Notes: generated from the letters alone by a model not told the origin. Shown: positions 1 through 12,931, counted from the first letter of the stretch. The stretch is DNA of 64,000 nt from Gymnopilus junonius (GCA_015501075.1 JADNYJ010000080.1:1-64000), one strand, 5' to 3'. Made by a program: numbers and translations.

Positions 1-3000
1 AATCAGCAAGTTCAGGAGGTCGTTCGGAAACACGGCCTGATTCTGCAAGATGCCGAAGATGAATTACGCATTCAGGCTGAGATCGCGGCGCAGAAAGCTA
101 AACAGTATGAATTTGATGCTGATTGGGACGAGGATGAACCAATGCAGGAGCCTGAAGTCGTTGAGGAGGAAGAGGTCGTTGATCCAGGCCGATTTGATCG
201 GTTTAGTTTGAGCAACTCTCTCGAATCACTGATGGATCAATCTTTCTTGAAGATCGTACAGCTTAGAAGATTTTTCGGCCTTGGATGGGCTGGGGCAGAG
301 CTTCTCAACTCCGAAGTAGAGAAATCTCAACAAACGCCTGAAACTGTTCTTGCTTTGAAAGGAAATGTGCCTTGCTTTCATCTTGTTCTCAAAATGGCGC
401 TGATGTGCTATTCTTACCAGGAAATTCGTAAAGCTGACATTGACGAAAGAGAGCTCGCACGCACCACTAGCCTTCCGCATGACCCACTTATGGGTCTTGG
501 TCCTAAGGACCAATTCAATTTACCTCTCACTGCGTTTTGCTATCTCATCCGGCGTCTTGCTGTGAGTGTCATTAATCTATTTGAGGCGGTCTGTATTCAC
601 TCTTCGTTTGCAGCTATGTACCAGATTTTGCATCGTCTGCCATAATAAGCTCCACTTCGACTACGAGGCTCTCAAGCCCTACGTCTGTGACAACAAACTT
701 TGCTCGTATCAATACTATCTCCTCAACCGAGGCCCATCCCTTGAAGTATGTACATCTTTTTCTTATTCTCTGGACAATTTTTGAGCTGGTTACAATCTCA
801 GTACGAAATTGTGCACAATTCGCAAACGGTTGATCTGTTGGTTTCTCTGGCCTACGTCTCAGCTCAGAAGGTCATGGAAGATCCTCTTCCCATTGGTCTT
901 GCTCTTCGCGTGCCATTACCAACTGGGTCCATTCTTGCTCAGAACCAAGGTTATTACGCCCCCAATCCAGCACCAGAAGTTCCGGAGACTCTTAAGACGC
1001 TTGTTCCCGCCCAGATGGTTTATGTGATTTTGATGATTTATCTGTGGGGCAGGTCCGCATCTGCTATGTTAAGACTTTTTTTGTACTGATGCATAATGTT
1101 ACAGATGCGGCACACTATCGCAAAACTTATCAACACTCTGCCTTCGGTAACGATATCTACACCTTTTATACCTGAATTATTTTAATTTCTTATCAGATTG
1201 ACGAGATGAAGAAGCATCTTCAGCGGAAGGTAAAGGCTGGGAAATCTAAGCCGAAATTAAAGGACATCGACCCAAATGTCTTGCCAGCGGCATGGTCAAC
1301 CCTCCGGTGGTAAGACCTTTTGATGCGTACTTTTTACCTGTACCTTAAGCTGTCTTGCAGGATCGTTGGTTCTTGTACTGCTCACATCGAAGTTATTGAG
1401 TCGGGAGAGGAGCGTATTAAGAATCTGGGTGATTTTCATTTTTGTATATCACGCATCCTTTCCAAGTCTGATTTCTAATTTCCCACAGACCCAAGTTGGC
1501 GACAGTTCAGAATGACAGTCGTTCACCTGATGCAGAAGCCAAGTTTAAAGAAGCCATAAACCTTGCCACGAAGGAGAATTCTGATGCGAAGAAATATCCT
1601 GTGATCTATGTGCGCCGAATTTATTTTGACTCTCTTGACCTATTGACAGAGCTTTTTCAGGCATTCCACGGTTCCCGCTGAAGAATTGGCATTCTGTACG
1701 CTGAATAGATTTATGTATTCCTGCCTCCTTTAACACATTTTACAGATCGTTCGCCATGGGTTGTGGTTCAAGACTGTCGCCCATGGAAGGCATACGGAGA
1801 CGGTGCGCCATAATCTGATGACCTAACTTGATTTCATTTCTTATAAGCTCTAAATCAGGCGTTTACCTAGCCAGAGAAGCGAGTACTTCTATGGGATCCT
1901 ACGCCATTGCTGGCCGATCTCACTGGCAGAAGAGTCAATCTGGCCCAACCAATTGCGTTGCAGTCGCGGAAGTTGTCAACCTTCCTTCCAAGTTCGTCAG
2001 TACAAACCCTCATTACGTCGTCAAGGATACGCACTGGATTATGTGGTCAGTCTCAAACTAACATTGAGCCAATGTATCTCGCTGATAACTCTAATTCAGC
2101 CGATATCTCCTAGTCAAAGGAATTACTGAAATGGACCCGCCTAAAGCAATCGAAAGCAAAGGCAAAGGAAAGAAAGGTTCCACCATTCCTTACGTCAAAC
2201 TTGACCCTAATCATAAAACATCGGTACACGGAAAGGTCATTGAAATCCCAGATCCCGCTTTCAAGGTCGAGACGCTTCTTGCTGAGCGCCAGGCTGATTA
2301 CGTGCATGAGGAACCTGATGAAGAAGACCTGGCGATCTTCCAACTGAACCCGTCTAAGCCATCGAAGGATTCACAGTCACAGCATCATCATGACCTCGAT
2401 GACGAAGATGACTATCGTATCCCATCCAGCTCATCGTCGAAGGGAAAAGCCGTTGCTCCTGTCAAGCGGCCAAAAGACGACTGGAAGCACAATTCTGACT
2501 ATGTCTCGAAGACATTGGAGAATTTATATCTTCCTCCTTTCGAGTCGTCTCCTGGAGCCAGTATGGCGATTCAGCGTGAGCTTAAATCGATGCTGAAGGA
2601 ACAAGAGATAGCGCCAAGTCTAAAGGACCTGGGCTGGTACATGCCGCCAGAGCTCATCGGTGATAATCTATACCAGTGGATCGTGGAAATGCATTCTTTT
2701 GACCCGGCGCTTCCTATAGCCAAGGATCTAAAGCAAAAGCAAGTTGCATGCCGTTATATTTGATGAGTTACTAAATCTTGCCGTTACACTTGAACAGGAA
2801 GGTCAACTCCATCATTTTCGAAATACGTTTCCCACCTGCTTTTCCAAACTCGCCGCCATTCTTCAGAATCATTACTCCTCGCTTCTTGCCCTTCATTCAA
2901 GGAGGCGGTGGACATGTTACTGGAGGCCAGTCCATTTGCCGATGCTTTCCCACTCCACTCATCATAATTTATCTTGTCCAGGTGGTTCCGTATGTATGGA

Positions 3001-3455
3001 CCTGTTGACCAGCGATGGTGAGTTTTGACTAACTTTCCATTAGTATACTATTCTCAGTATATTATTCGTCAGGCTGGCTTCCCAGTTACAGGTATGATAT
3101 CTCAATTTGGCCAAGATAACGGCTATTGATTCTTTGTGTTTCTCTTACTTCTGATAGCATATCTGCCGTTTTGATGCAAATACGACTCGCCTTGTCGAAT
3201 CTTGAGCCGCGACCAGCTCGGCTGGCACAGGATTGGAATAGGCGCGTCTCTTCTGTTTTAAACGTCATTGATAGTGCGCTGAATGGCTTTTCCAGACCAT
3301 ATGACGTTCATGAGTCTCTAGCCGGATTTAAACGAGCGGCAGCGACTCACAATTGGAAGGTAAGATACAGCTTCTTCAACTACAAATTTGTCTCAACTCT
3401 CCTTATTTGTTCGTTCGGTGAGGTACCTCAAGGGCTAGAACGTCTTGTCCGCTAA
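1..3455 (+). CDS. PARP catalytic domain fused to E2 (UBE2Q-type) domain, 5' partial
   Basis: The gene runs in from the left edge, so its start is missing. About twelve exons can be followed. The order is an acidic region (about 100-200), a Cys-rich patch (exon from about 616, RFCIVCH with later CDNKLC), a PARP catalytic domain (about 790-2130) and a ubiquitin-conjugating domain (about 2790-3455). PARP marks are AFHGS, then the HGRAYGDGVYLA-type stretch split by an intron, and a C-terminal RYLLV strand. The E2 part has FPPAFPNSPPFFR, GGHVTGG and CMDLLTSDGW with the likely catalytic Cys. The product should transfer ADP-ribose and carries an E2-like fold, but activity of either half is inferred. 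The conserved frame holds only if one base is added at 1521, 1674-1676 and 1789-1790. One intron near 2935 may use a GC donor. The last intron is 3360-3422. Confidence 0.85.
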
Positions 3456-3794
3456 TCGTCTCCTCATTTCATCTCATTCGTACTGCTATCGGGTTTTGAT
3501 CAATACGCACATAGAGAACATGTAAAAATGGATTTCTTGACCTCCAATATAAATTCCTTGCTATGTATCGTCTTCTCGCACATGGCAGAAATGGCTTTTA
3601 CGTGGCATCTCAGACATGTAAATTGTCAGTATTCGAAGCACTTGGAAACCCGACGGGATCAAGGCATAATAACAATAAGCTACTAGATTGGAGATGCCGG
3701 GCGGGTAATTAATAGGCCTCCTCACTGATAAGATCAACAGCTTTTTGCGACGGCATATTTTAAAGTATTTTTCTTCAGAGGTCGCTTTCAGACT

Positions 3795-4140
3795 TAAAAC
3801 TGCGGCGAGATACACCTTCGTCCAAATCCAAAACAAATATATCTTGGATCCCGCTGCGGGTGTGGTCCCAAAAATCTCTCTGGTTTATAGAGATGATATC
3901 CCCTGGCAATTTGATCAGCGGAAGTAGCATTGCATGATGATAGAGAGAACCCCATTTCTTTCCCCACTCTGCGAACGTGAACCATTCATATGACCCAGGC
4001 ATGTCAAGGACATTATCGAGAAGAGGAAGCTTCCTCAGCCCAGGAGGAGAGGAGTCGACTTTCTTCTCAGGAATCTCCTGAGGAGGATAACCCCAAAGAT
4101 GAATATCACGACATCAACCAGTCAAAAGCGACCAACCATG
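3795..4140 (-). pseudogene. Cytochrome P450 relic with internal deletion
   Basis: On the minus strand there is a membrane-anchor stretch (VVIFIFGVILL), then in another frame PPGLRKLPLLDNVLDMPG and [14 protein letters not shown], the N-terminal signature of the P450 at 46377-48408. A sequence in the position of intron 1 follows, then GDIISI from the start of exon 2. This runs straight into [15 protein letters not shown] and CFGFGRRC, which belong near the C-terminus. Roughly 350 codons between these points are gone. The proline-rich hinge is out of frame with the anchor, and the heme Cys exon (ICPG) is not visible downstream. This is a deletion-derived relic of a close relative of the intact gene and cannot make a P450. 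Confidence 0.8.
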
Positions 4141-4556
4141 GAAACACTGGCAACTTGATTGAAGAGAACAGAAACAGATGGGAGTAGGGAATTTAAGTTT
4201 CGGTATGAAGTCATGTCGTTATATATACACAGCGACATGTCGGCTATATCATTTTGGCGAAAAAGATATGTAGTTGTCCTCATCAATTTCGAAGAAGCTG
4301 AACAGAACTACAGAGACAAGCCCGCCCCAAAGAGGATTGTAGCCGTAGCGAAACACGTTGAAAAGAACATGTTTAATTGGGTATCAAAGGCACAATTTAG
4401 ATGCCGTGGTGATTTTTCGTCAGCCACAAACAATTTCAAACTCAGATACTTATATGTATACCCCGGGTTTGGGCTTTCCCTCGAGTGACTGTAATCTCAC
4501 CATCAGCGGAAGGTTTGCATTGCACATCTCTACCTTGCAAGCTGCTGGATTGGATA

Positions 4557-5136
4557 ATGGTATGCATTTAGCATAATCATTACATCCATACTTCTATCTA
4601 TTATAGTAGGAAAACCCAGAGGCGCCTACTAAGTCGGATGTTAAATCCTTACCGCAAGACACCCTTGATTTCGCGCGTCGTATGTTTGAGGCTGCTCGAG
4701 AAGGGGATTCAACTCTCCTTTTGAGCGCCATTGATGCTGGATTACCTGCTAATCTTACCAACGAAAAAGGTTAGACGTCGTCATCTGCAAAGTCCTGTTA
4801 AAAATTCTAATGCATCATTGGGTACAGGCAACACACTCCTGATGCTCGCAGCGTACGCCGGGCATACCGATCTGGCAAAAGGACTCTTGGAAAAAGGCGG
4901 GGACCCAACAGAATAAATGATCTTGGTCAATCCATTGTGGCAGGCGCTGTATTCAAAGGACACAACGACGTCGTTCGTGTCCTGATGGAGAAAGGAGCAG
5001 ATCCTCGTTCCGGGAAGCCAAATGCGATTCAGGCTGCCCGTATGTTCAAGCGTACAGATCTATACGACGTCCTGGGTGTGCGAATGAGGACTTTGTGGAT
5101 GTACCACCACCTATTCCTACAGTAGGCCCCTTCTAG
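4557..5136 (+). CDS. Small ankyrin-repeat protein (frame broken by two 1-base gaps)
   Basis: The ATG at 4557-4559 is followed at once by a 50-nt intron (4560-4609), so the first coding exon is just the start codon; reading resumes with ENPEAPTKSD. A second intron is 4770-4827. Ankyrin units are visible: GNTLLMLAAYAGHTDLAKGL, GQSIVAGAVFKGHNDVVRVL and a shorter third. The protein is about 160 residues and resembles small eukaryotic ankyrin proteins that act as binding modules; no partner can be named. As written, the frame stops at 4916. One extra A at 4907-4908 restores DPNRINDLG, and one at 5083-5084 restores a C-terminal tail ending PTVGPF at the TAG at 5134-5136. Both gaps fit the window-wide missing-base pattern, so a sequence error is likelier than gene death. 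Confidence 0.7.
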
Positions 5137-7027
5137 GCATTGTTACATCTCATGGTCTACGATGGAAGTTTATAATTACGAGTACTGACGCGCGACCGAA
5201 GCTTCATATCTACAGTGCTTTGTTACAATTCTCGTCATTAAAACATTATCGTACTTAGCATATCTTGAGTATGTGCCCTTCACGTGGAAATTTCAAATCG
5301 TTGCATTCCCCTGAATCGAACTATGGTCCTAAATTGCCTTGTATATTCCTCATAGGTTGCTCATAAGCTCACGACACTTCAAGAGCACAAACATTCTGGA
5401 ACAACTTATAGCGAAAATGATTCTTAGTCAAGGAAATTGTCAAGGTTTCAGAAATACCCTGTCAGAGACTGTAAATCGTTCAAATAAGACGCAAGTCGCT
5501 GTGCTATCAACCGATAAAACAAGTCAATGAATACGGAAATTCTGGTCTTATTTATCGTGGTCCATAGCAGTGATAGGGCACGTAATTTATAAATCAACGT
5601 CTGTTTAAGAGAGAATCGAGACTAATATTCTATGCGTCGCTACAGTTTGGAGGTGCATGACACCCAAAAAAGGCGACCCTCGCGTGCCGTAACTGGAGAC
5701 AAGGCCCTCACTTTGATCGATAGAGAAGGAAAAGCCAACGCGGCATAACGCGCTGAGAACAGAGAGCTGACAGTAGTTGTAGTCCATCCTGATGGTTTCG
5801 TGGGCGCAATAGGGCGGGAACTGGGGATTTTGGATCGGTATTTTGCCAATATTTTCAGAGCGAGTGAGTGTAGGAAATAACATGTACCGGTAACGTTGTT
5901 AGTAGCCGGTTCCCGAGAGTCTAGACTGGACTATTTCGTTATGTAAGCTAAGTAAACACTGGCAGTTCGACTTTGTGACAAGTGACAACAACTTCGCTAA
6001 CAAGGCGCATTTTCGTCGCGTTTTCCACGGACATTTTCGCTCCGAATCACATCTTCAGAACACAATCCCTTGTGTAGTGAGTGACTCTTTGCGTGTAGAA
6101 CACTGTCGGAACGTCAAGGTTCTCCATGGTCCAGTGAGCTCGAGCCAGTGCAAGTACGTGATCTGTCTTGCAATTCGCCATATGCATCTTTGACAATAAT
6201 TAAGAGGAGAGAGTGGCTTGAAATGTCGTGAGAGCACGTAGCAGTGCACACCGTTTAATGCCCGACTTTGGAGGATATCTAAAGAAACGGTCTTTTTGAA
6301 GGGAAAACATTGATGAAAATGTGTTCATCATAACTACTAAGGATTCCTATGCAGTGATGTTTAACCGTTGGAGTACGGCGTGATATTGGTATGCGTTTCC
6401 GAATCGGTACGTCGGCCAAAATGTCAGGTTGTCCAAACGAACTAAATTTGGCTTGGCTGTAGCATGCGGTCCTTGCCTCGGTAACTCCTCTCGTTGCTTC
6501 ATATATGCCCATGTTAAGAGGCTGCCCCTTTAACGAGGCACTTTCTTTGTTGATATGTAAAGCGTCGATATTCAATTTTTTTAATTTAGAGTGCATCGCT
6601 TCTGTCACGAAGTAACTGAAATGCTGTACCAATGTATTTCTCATTTAATTCTTTTGCAATGCGCACTCAAATTTCAATGTCTTCGTCGCGTTTACCTTCT
6701 AGCATCGGAGGACAACCGTCAAAAGGAACCGAGACTTCCATTGCGACAAACGACGCATTGGATGCGGGCAAGGAGGATATATAAGAGGACTGTGGGCTTT
6801 TACCCGCCGTAATCAGTCAAATTGCGGATAGAGACATGCCATGACGGAGATGCTGCTGCCTTAACACATTTGCTTTTGAAGTACACTGATTCCCTCAACT
6901 GACTTTCGGATGGATCCTCCTGGAGCTGCTCTTCTGACACCACTACCGAGAGGTTTGTCTGCTGTTTCTCCAATACCATTTCTCGACGAGAACGAACCAA
7001 TTAACTGATTATCTGCAGAACCTCGAT
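5137..7027. other. Spacer without a recognisable gene
   Basis: Only short open frames occur on both strands. The longest, 121 codons on the minus strand at 6279-6644, has no domain I recognise and no convincing splice context. The right end should hold the promoter of the membrane-protein gene starting at 7028. Confidence 0.5.
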
Positions 7028-8681
7028 ATGGCGCCAGTTTCCATCCCCAGCAACCTTTCATTGGAAGAAATTTGGCATTCACAGCCGTATACAGGTCCTC
7101 CGGTTGCCATTCGCTAAACTTCAATAACTGACAAAGCATTCTCAAGGTTATCTCGCTCTGAATGCAGCCGTGGTGTTTGGCGTTGTTCTTTGGGACTAGT
7201 AGTCTTTGGGGTAGCGCTTTTTGTTTGCACTCTTATCAGATTTAGCCTCCAGTTACTTCCGGAGGAAAGAAGCTTATATGAAATGAGAAGAAGGCGCGAG
7301 TGGCACTCGCCAGCGCCTTGGGCGTAAGTCTTTCCTGTTTTTGCCTGATGGATTTACAACTTTTATCGTCATCTATCAGATTTGTCGCCCTGCGTTACTC
7401 AGCTCTGGCGTCAACTCTTTGTGGCCTGATCTACTCGTCTCTGAGACTAAGCCTTGCAAAGCGTTGTCTCAGTCGGGCAAGGAGCCTCGGTAATCGTCTT
7501 CGCTGCAGCTGGGGTTATACTTTGTTCTCGAGTGGGTTCCCTGTGGGATTATCAGCGTCTCCCGCTTGCCATGGTCTTCATTCCCTGTATTATAATGATT
7601 GTGTATGGGTAAGTTGCTTACAATGTTTTTCCATTCTACCAGGACTCTAAGTTGGCGTCCTCAGATGGCCTTTGCTGCTCAATTCAGGGTGACAACAGGC
7701 GTGGCGCTACCATTTGGAACTAATTGTCAGTTTGTTCCTTTGGAAATTTGGACGCCCGTCAGCTATGCAACTACTGCTGCCTTCCATATTATTGTCTTGG
7801 GTCTAGTAATCACCCGCGTTTTCACCAAAGCGACTGTAGTAGCCATGAACACTGGCCTCACCCTCATCAATCGAGCCTGCATTCTTTACCTTATTTGCGC
7901 CACCCTTCCGTGCATAGCCATTGCTTGCGTCTACTCAATCTCTTGGCACACGGAGCTTTTGAAACGATCAGGCAGTTCCTACCTTATCCTTATCGTGATG
8001 TCCATGAGTTCTCGGGTGTTTCTCAATTTACAACTACACCACCAAATACTGACTCGAGTTGCGGAATCCAATCATTTTACATCGCCGACTTGGACCCCTC
8101 CGAGTCCAAACCCGGAGAAAGTCATATCCAATCCCAAACCTCGTCCAGACGAGCCGGAATTTGAGCCGGTATTGACAATGCTCTCAGTCCCAGAGAGCGA
8201 TGTTCTCTCCATCGATAGATATACAACAAGGACGACACTGACAGCGCCGGAGACGCCTGTGACGCTTACCAGCTTCAGTGGATCCACGATCTATAGCGGA
8301 TCTTCTTATGGCAATGTTATTTCGCCTTCAAGGTCCAGGCAGGGGTCGCAAAGGAGCCATATCAGAGCAGGAAGCGTTAAATCTTCCTCCTCTGGATCAA
8401 CTCGTGTTACCTACGCCACTCCCAGGTCACCACCGAGAAGTGAAAGAGTGGAAAGTTTACGGTCCCTAGAGACAACCTCGACTCGGCACACTGACACAAC
8501 CCCCAAATCACCAAGAAACGGTAGCTTGAGAGTCGGCAGTGTCAGATCAGTCGGTACCAGTTCAACACGTCTGACTGGCCATCGGTCAAACAAGAGGGTA
8601 CGGATGGCAAGCCTCAATTCATTTGCGACAACCAGTAAGCTACCGACAGAAAACCTCAAATCTACATGGCATGGCGTTTGA
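7028..8681 (+). CDS. Multi-pass membrane protein, basidiomycete 7-TM type
   Basis: The start at 7028 gives MAPVSIPSNLSLEEIW, then exons 7147-7198 (first membrane helix), 7246-7323 (LPEERSLYEMRRRREW) and one from 7380 (FVALRYSALASTLCG). Further hydrophobic stretches are VIVFAAAGVILCSR, MVFIPCIIMIVYG, and three or four in the last exon, which begins near 7655. Seven helices in all look likely. The last 190 or so residues form a Ser/Thr-rich, basic tail with many possible phosphorylation sites. This layout matches a family of seven-helix proteins, mostly without assigned function, that is common in Agaricomycetes. Between about 7440 and 7465 the frame changes without a good intron; two missing bases would explain it. 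Ligand and function are unknown. Confidence 0.65.
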
Positions 8682-8942
8682 GATATTTTGTTGTGGACTT
8701 GAAATCTGCGCAGGCGATTTCCATTTATTTTTGTTTTACATGTACTCTAGCGCTACCCGTTTTCTAGCGAATTTGGACCAGGGAGGCAGGTTCGAGTTTT
8801 CATTATATGCTGTACGACATTTTTCCATCCCAATGTCAAGTCTATTTCACAAAGTTTATGGTGCACTGAATAAGTTAGATTTAACACCCAGCCACGACAT
8901 ACAAAAAAACAGGACATGTCATTAAATACAAGCATACTCCGA

Positions 8943-10833
8943 TCATGATATAACCTGCAAATCATAAGTTTTCTGGCCGACAACCAGAACGCGCACATTT
9001 GGGCAAACCCTTGCTAACCCTTCGATGAGTGACTTGACTATGGCTACATCTATTTCGATATTTTGCGCAGAAGATGCCTCCAAGGCACAGGTAAAGGTCA
9101 AGCGTTCAAGGCTGGGAAACAAGAGTTGGAGCCAAACGCACAGCTTTGCAACTGTTTGATTTGAACGGCTCTCTTCAAATCGATATAAAACAAGGTGCTT
9201 GATGCGCTTAAAGGTGATGAGAGGAATCTGCCCTCCACGTGCTAACTGCTGAACGTCCGAGTCTGCCAGGCTTTCTAAAACACTGCGCCTGAATTCACTC
9301 TGTGTCTTGATGGATTTGACCCATGCAATCACTGACACAAAATCTGTGAAATCTGTTTGGGCGTCGAGGGTGAAGAGGATGTTCTCTGTGTGCGCTTGAG
9401 CACTAACCCTGTCAAGAAGGAATTGACCGCGATGCTCGATGCTATGTAACTTGGAGGGTGGATTAAGCGCGAGGAGGGAAATACTGTGAGATCTTTGACA
9501 TTGGGTAGTGCAATGTGTACGCTGTCTTTAGCGGACCGAGAGTCTAGCACGAGCGAAACAAATTCGACTGGAGAACGCAGAGTATGAAGGTGAAGAAACG
9601 CTGGGATGCAGTGGTTTGGGGTGAGTGAGGTTATGAGCGACCTCTGCTTTCTGAATTCTTCTAGCCTCGGCCGAAACGTTCGGTCGACGTAAAGAAACTG
9701 TAAATTCGGCAAATGCGACAAAAAATGTAAAGGTCAGCAACATCGAGATCAGGACAACCCTTGAAGAAAGAAAGATGCGTCAATTTGTCTGACATCGCAT
9801 CCGCTATGAAAGGAAGGATAATTGCCCATAAATCCTTGGAAATGGGGATATAGGCGAAAGAGATGGAAGAAAGTTGAGGATGTGCACGGAGAAGCGATAA
9901 GGTCCAGTTTGTGAAAGGAGGAAGGAGGAGAACAGGGGAATGTATAGAAAGTGATGCGATACGCTTGGACGCCACGCTTGAGGAAGGGAACGTTGGAGAT
10001 TCGACCACCTTATTTGATGACTTGCCTTCATTCAAAGGCCGCTGCAACTCCCATTCAAGTTGAGGAGGCTGACCATCGCGGTGCAGAACATTATGGGATA
10101 GGTATGAGAACGCTTTGCGCATAGCATTCACAGATTTAAATTGAAATGCAGGTTCGAAGGCAGCGGAGTATTGGATCGTCAATGATGAGCAACCCCGCAC
10201 AACAAGCAAGTTGAGCAGGTATCCAAAAGCATTGGTCCATCTCCTTATCTCTGCCATTGGAACGTAAGGGCTAGATCGTTCACGATTTACAAAGTATGGA
10301 TCCCAAATAAGGTAGATTTCCGCAGTTTCAACGTGCTTCAGTGTCTGGACAAATTTAGCGACGCGGGTTACGGCGTAGGGTAGGTTAGATGCTTGCTGGA
10401 AGGTATTTCGAAAGGTTTTGTAGTCTGCATCTTGAAAAAAGCACCTGAGTCGGTCCACCTTGGATAAGGTCGTCAAGTGTGCCAAACCCGACAGTGCATC
10501 TGGCCGGGTGGTGACACGGACACTATTTGGGTTCCATTCGAAGACATAGAAGGATGTTTCTCGTTCTGGATCCGGAATTCCGTGGTTGGCTAAGAAGATT
10601 GGCAAGGCCAGAGAGCGAAAACGCGTCGATAGGAAGGATATGTTCAGTAAGTCCCTTTGAGAGAGGACAGCAGAACCAACGAGAATATCAAGTAGTAATT
10701 CATTGGGAAGATCCAATATGTTTGCTGCTTTGTGGAGTAGGTTGCCATTGGACTGGCAAACCTGTTTCTCGTGCGCTTTACCCGACTGCAGACGGCACTG
10801 GTGCTCAAGGGCTTCAACCATCCTGCTCATCAC
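8943..10833 (-). CDS. F-box-like protein
   Basis: The N-terminus has an F-box-like helix set, ILDLPNELLLDILVGSAVLS and LLNISFLSTRFRSLALPIFL, after about 38 residues. A long region follows with alternating hydrophobic strands and helices typical of divergent fungal LRR-like tails, ending VGQKTYDLQVIS. The product would be a substrate receptor of an SCF ubiquitin ligase, by family analogy. The frame is continuous only if one base is added in the run of six at 9720-9725 (giving LYIFLSHLPNLQFLYVDR) and one at 9407-9409 (giving TGVSAQAHTENILF). With those, no intron is needed. Both fit the missing-base pattern seen elsewhere. The ATG used is the first in frame at 10833. Confidence 0.65.
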
Positions 10834-11672
10834 GATTGATTAGTCCTGGAACACCACTAAAAAACAGCAAACGCACCTGGTCCCCTGGTAGTTGCCTCAG
10901 TCTGGCTCAAGGCCGCACCTTATGGAGGGTATATCCACGAAGAAGGTTCCAAGAAACCCTATCCCGATTGGTTCCTGCGGTGAGGTATTTATGCCCTAGC
11001 ATGCAAAGGGTTATCAATAATCTGAAGACATCAAACCCGGGAATTGTAATGCGACTCACAGCGGCATACAGAAAGGTTTCGGTGGATGAAGAGGTTCTAT
11101 TCACAACTTACGAATATCTGGATGCTCGACCCATAGTGGGTCGGACCCTTGGTCAGTCCCAAGTACTAGTAGTTCCGGTCAGTAATTTGTAAACAGTTAT
11201 TGCGGCAAGGGGTGTCAGATCCACCGATCACGGCCGTCAGATTCATTCGTGACAAAGCACGCCCGGTGATTTCCGGGAGACGGCATGTCAGCGGCATGGG
11301 CTTTTCCCATCAAATTTGAATCAACTCCGCTGCAGGTGCCGCGTCGCGACCGTGATATACACCTACTACCTCTCGTTTTGAAGTCGAAACAACAGTTTTT
11401 AAGGGTTGAGACATAACATCTCAAAAAAAGACATCTGTATTGTGTAAATAGGATGGTGGATAAAGATTTGAGGGTGTTGGTAGTTGGATAGATTGAACAG
11501 GAAGTGGATGAGATGGCGCGAGATTGTGGGTCTCTCGTTTTGGCCTTCTAGGAGAATATCTGGAAGTCGCCTTCTTGAGCTACCAGAATGGTAATCGATC
11601 CGAGGGCGGCGATTTGCGATAGAATTGCATCTGTAGGACGTAATGAGATAGAGAAGATGTACCAAAAAAAAA
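10834..11672. other. Spacer, no gene recognised
   Basis: Open frames here, including the 221-codon plus-strand frame that overlaps the F-box gene, lack domain features and look like shadows. The left part should carry the F-box gene's promoter. Confidence 0.4.
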
Positions 11673-12106
11673 TTACACACCGGCAAAGCCCAATTTACAC
11701 TTTTGGCCTTGTTGGTGTCGAAGTAGTGGATATTTTGTGCGTTGATTCATGCCATGATTGACGTACACACCGCAACGTGTGCAGAGGACTTGATGAGTGC
11801 CATTTGGAGTAGCAGGTTTCCCAAGAGGAGGGGTATTTTCACTAGAGGAGGGAGTAGCACTCGGATTTGAGAGGAAAGAAGCAGAGATATGAACAGTTGA
11901 GTTGCGAGATGAAGCGGAATTTGCAGAAGAGTTATGGCACGAAGAAGGTGATAATATAGAGACAGTTGGAAAGGAATGTGATTGATATGGGACATATGGG
12001 ACACTGTATACAGTTTCAGCTTACCATGTTGAGAAGGATATGTTGATGTGGACGCGTCTGCAGATACGCGTCCAACCGTCGAAGGTGACAAAAATGAGAC
12101 AGTCAA
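11673..12106 (-). CDS. Possible small Ser-rich protein with a C-terminal Cys/His motif
   Basis: A minus-strand frame ending at 11673 reads NGTHQVLCTRCGVYVNHG and then LLRHQQGQKCKLGFAG. The order Cys-x2-Cys, His, Cys could bind zinc. It is preceded by a Ser/Thr/Pro-rich stretch back to about 12000. A possible start, MTVSFLSPSTVGRVSADAS, lies at 12106 in another frame. No good GT-AG intron joins them, but one missing base near 11985-12005 would. I do not recognise the family. It may be a real small gene with a sequence gap or a chance frame. Confidence 0.35.
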
Positions 12107-12931
12107 GAGTACCGTTTATCGATGAGATGCCGATCTTGCCGAGCAGTCTCGCTTGAGTCTCGCCGCTCGCTTGCCTTGCTTACGCGTGTATCCTTTTTTG
12201 GGGGTACCCCCACCTACCCACCCGTGGGAGCTATGGCTGTGATCGGTGGATCTGACACCCCTTGTATTGCGGGCCGTTGGGAACATTTGTAAGCGACCTG
12301 AACGGCATTACGCTTATCAATACGTTAGAGTCCTGAGTGTTGTTTTTTCGAAATTTTATGAGAATATAATTTATGTAGGACTTGCAGATATCTCTGACAA
12401 TTATATGGTTCGCAGATTTCGCACTAATACGATTCTTCGAGGTTCGGAATGAAAATTCAACACTTTTATAAAAGGTTCACGTGATCTATGCGCGTCGCGT
12501 TCTGATGTCAGGTGCTCAAAATTAAAACGTTAAACTTAAAAGTCTTACTCCTTGCTACTAATAGAGATATCCCCTGCATTTGCTTCTCTCCATCTCCCAG
12601 TCTTTCAAATATATCCAGTATCACTCAGTCTGTTACATGGTCCGTTAAATATGGAAGTCAATAAGGAAAACTGACTCTCAGCCAAACAATTTGCTTCAGT
12701 CCCACCTCTAGCTGGCCTTCCAGCAATTATTCGGTCATCCGGAGGCTCAGTCTCGAATGCTACCTTCTCCAACTTTCCAGTGCGCGCTGGTATCAACCTA
12801 GAAGAAGGTTGCATGATAACGAAGTTCGCCAAGTACTTACACACACCAGGTCGCTTACTTTGTTCATGCAGTACAGCCCGAGGATCCTGAGCCCACTGTA
12901 ATTCCAATGTCCAAAGAAAATCTTATCGCAG

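Noticed and set aside
10527..11192. 221-codon plus-strand open frame
   Set aside because: Antisense to the F-box gene, with no domain or splice sense; codon shadow.
12193..12212. GGGGGTACCCCC palindrome
   Set aside because: Only 12 bases; no associated element or second copy noticed.
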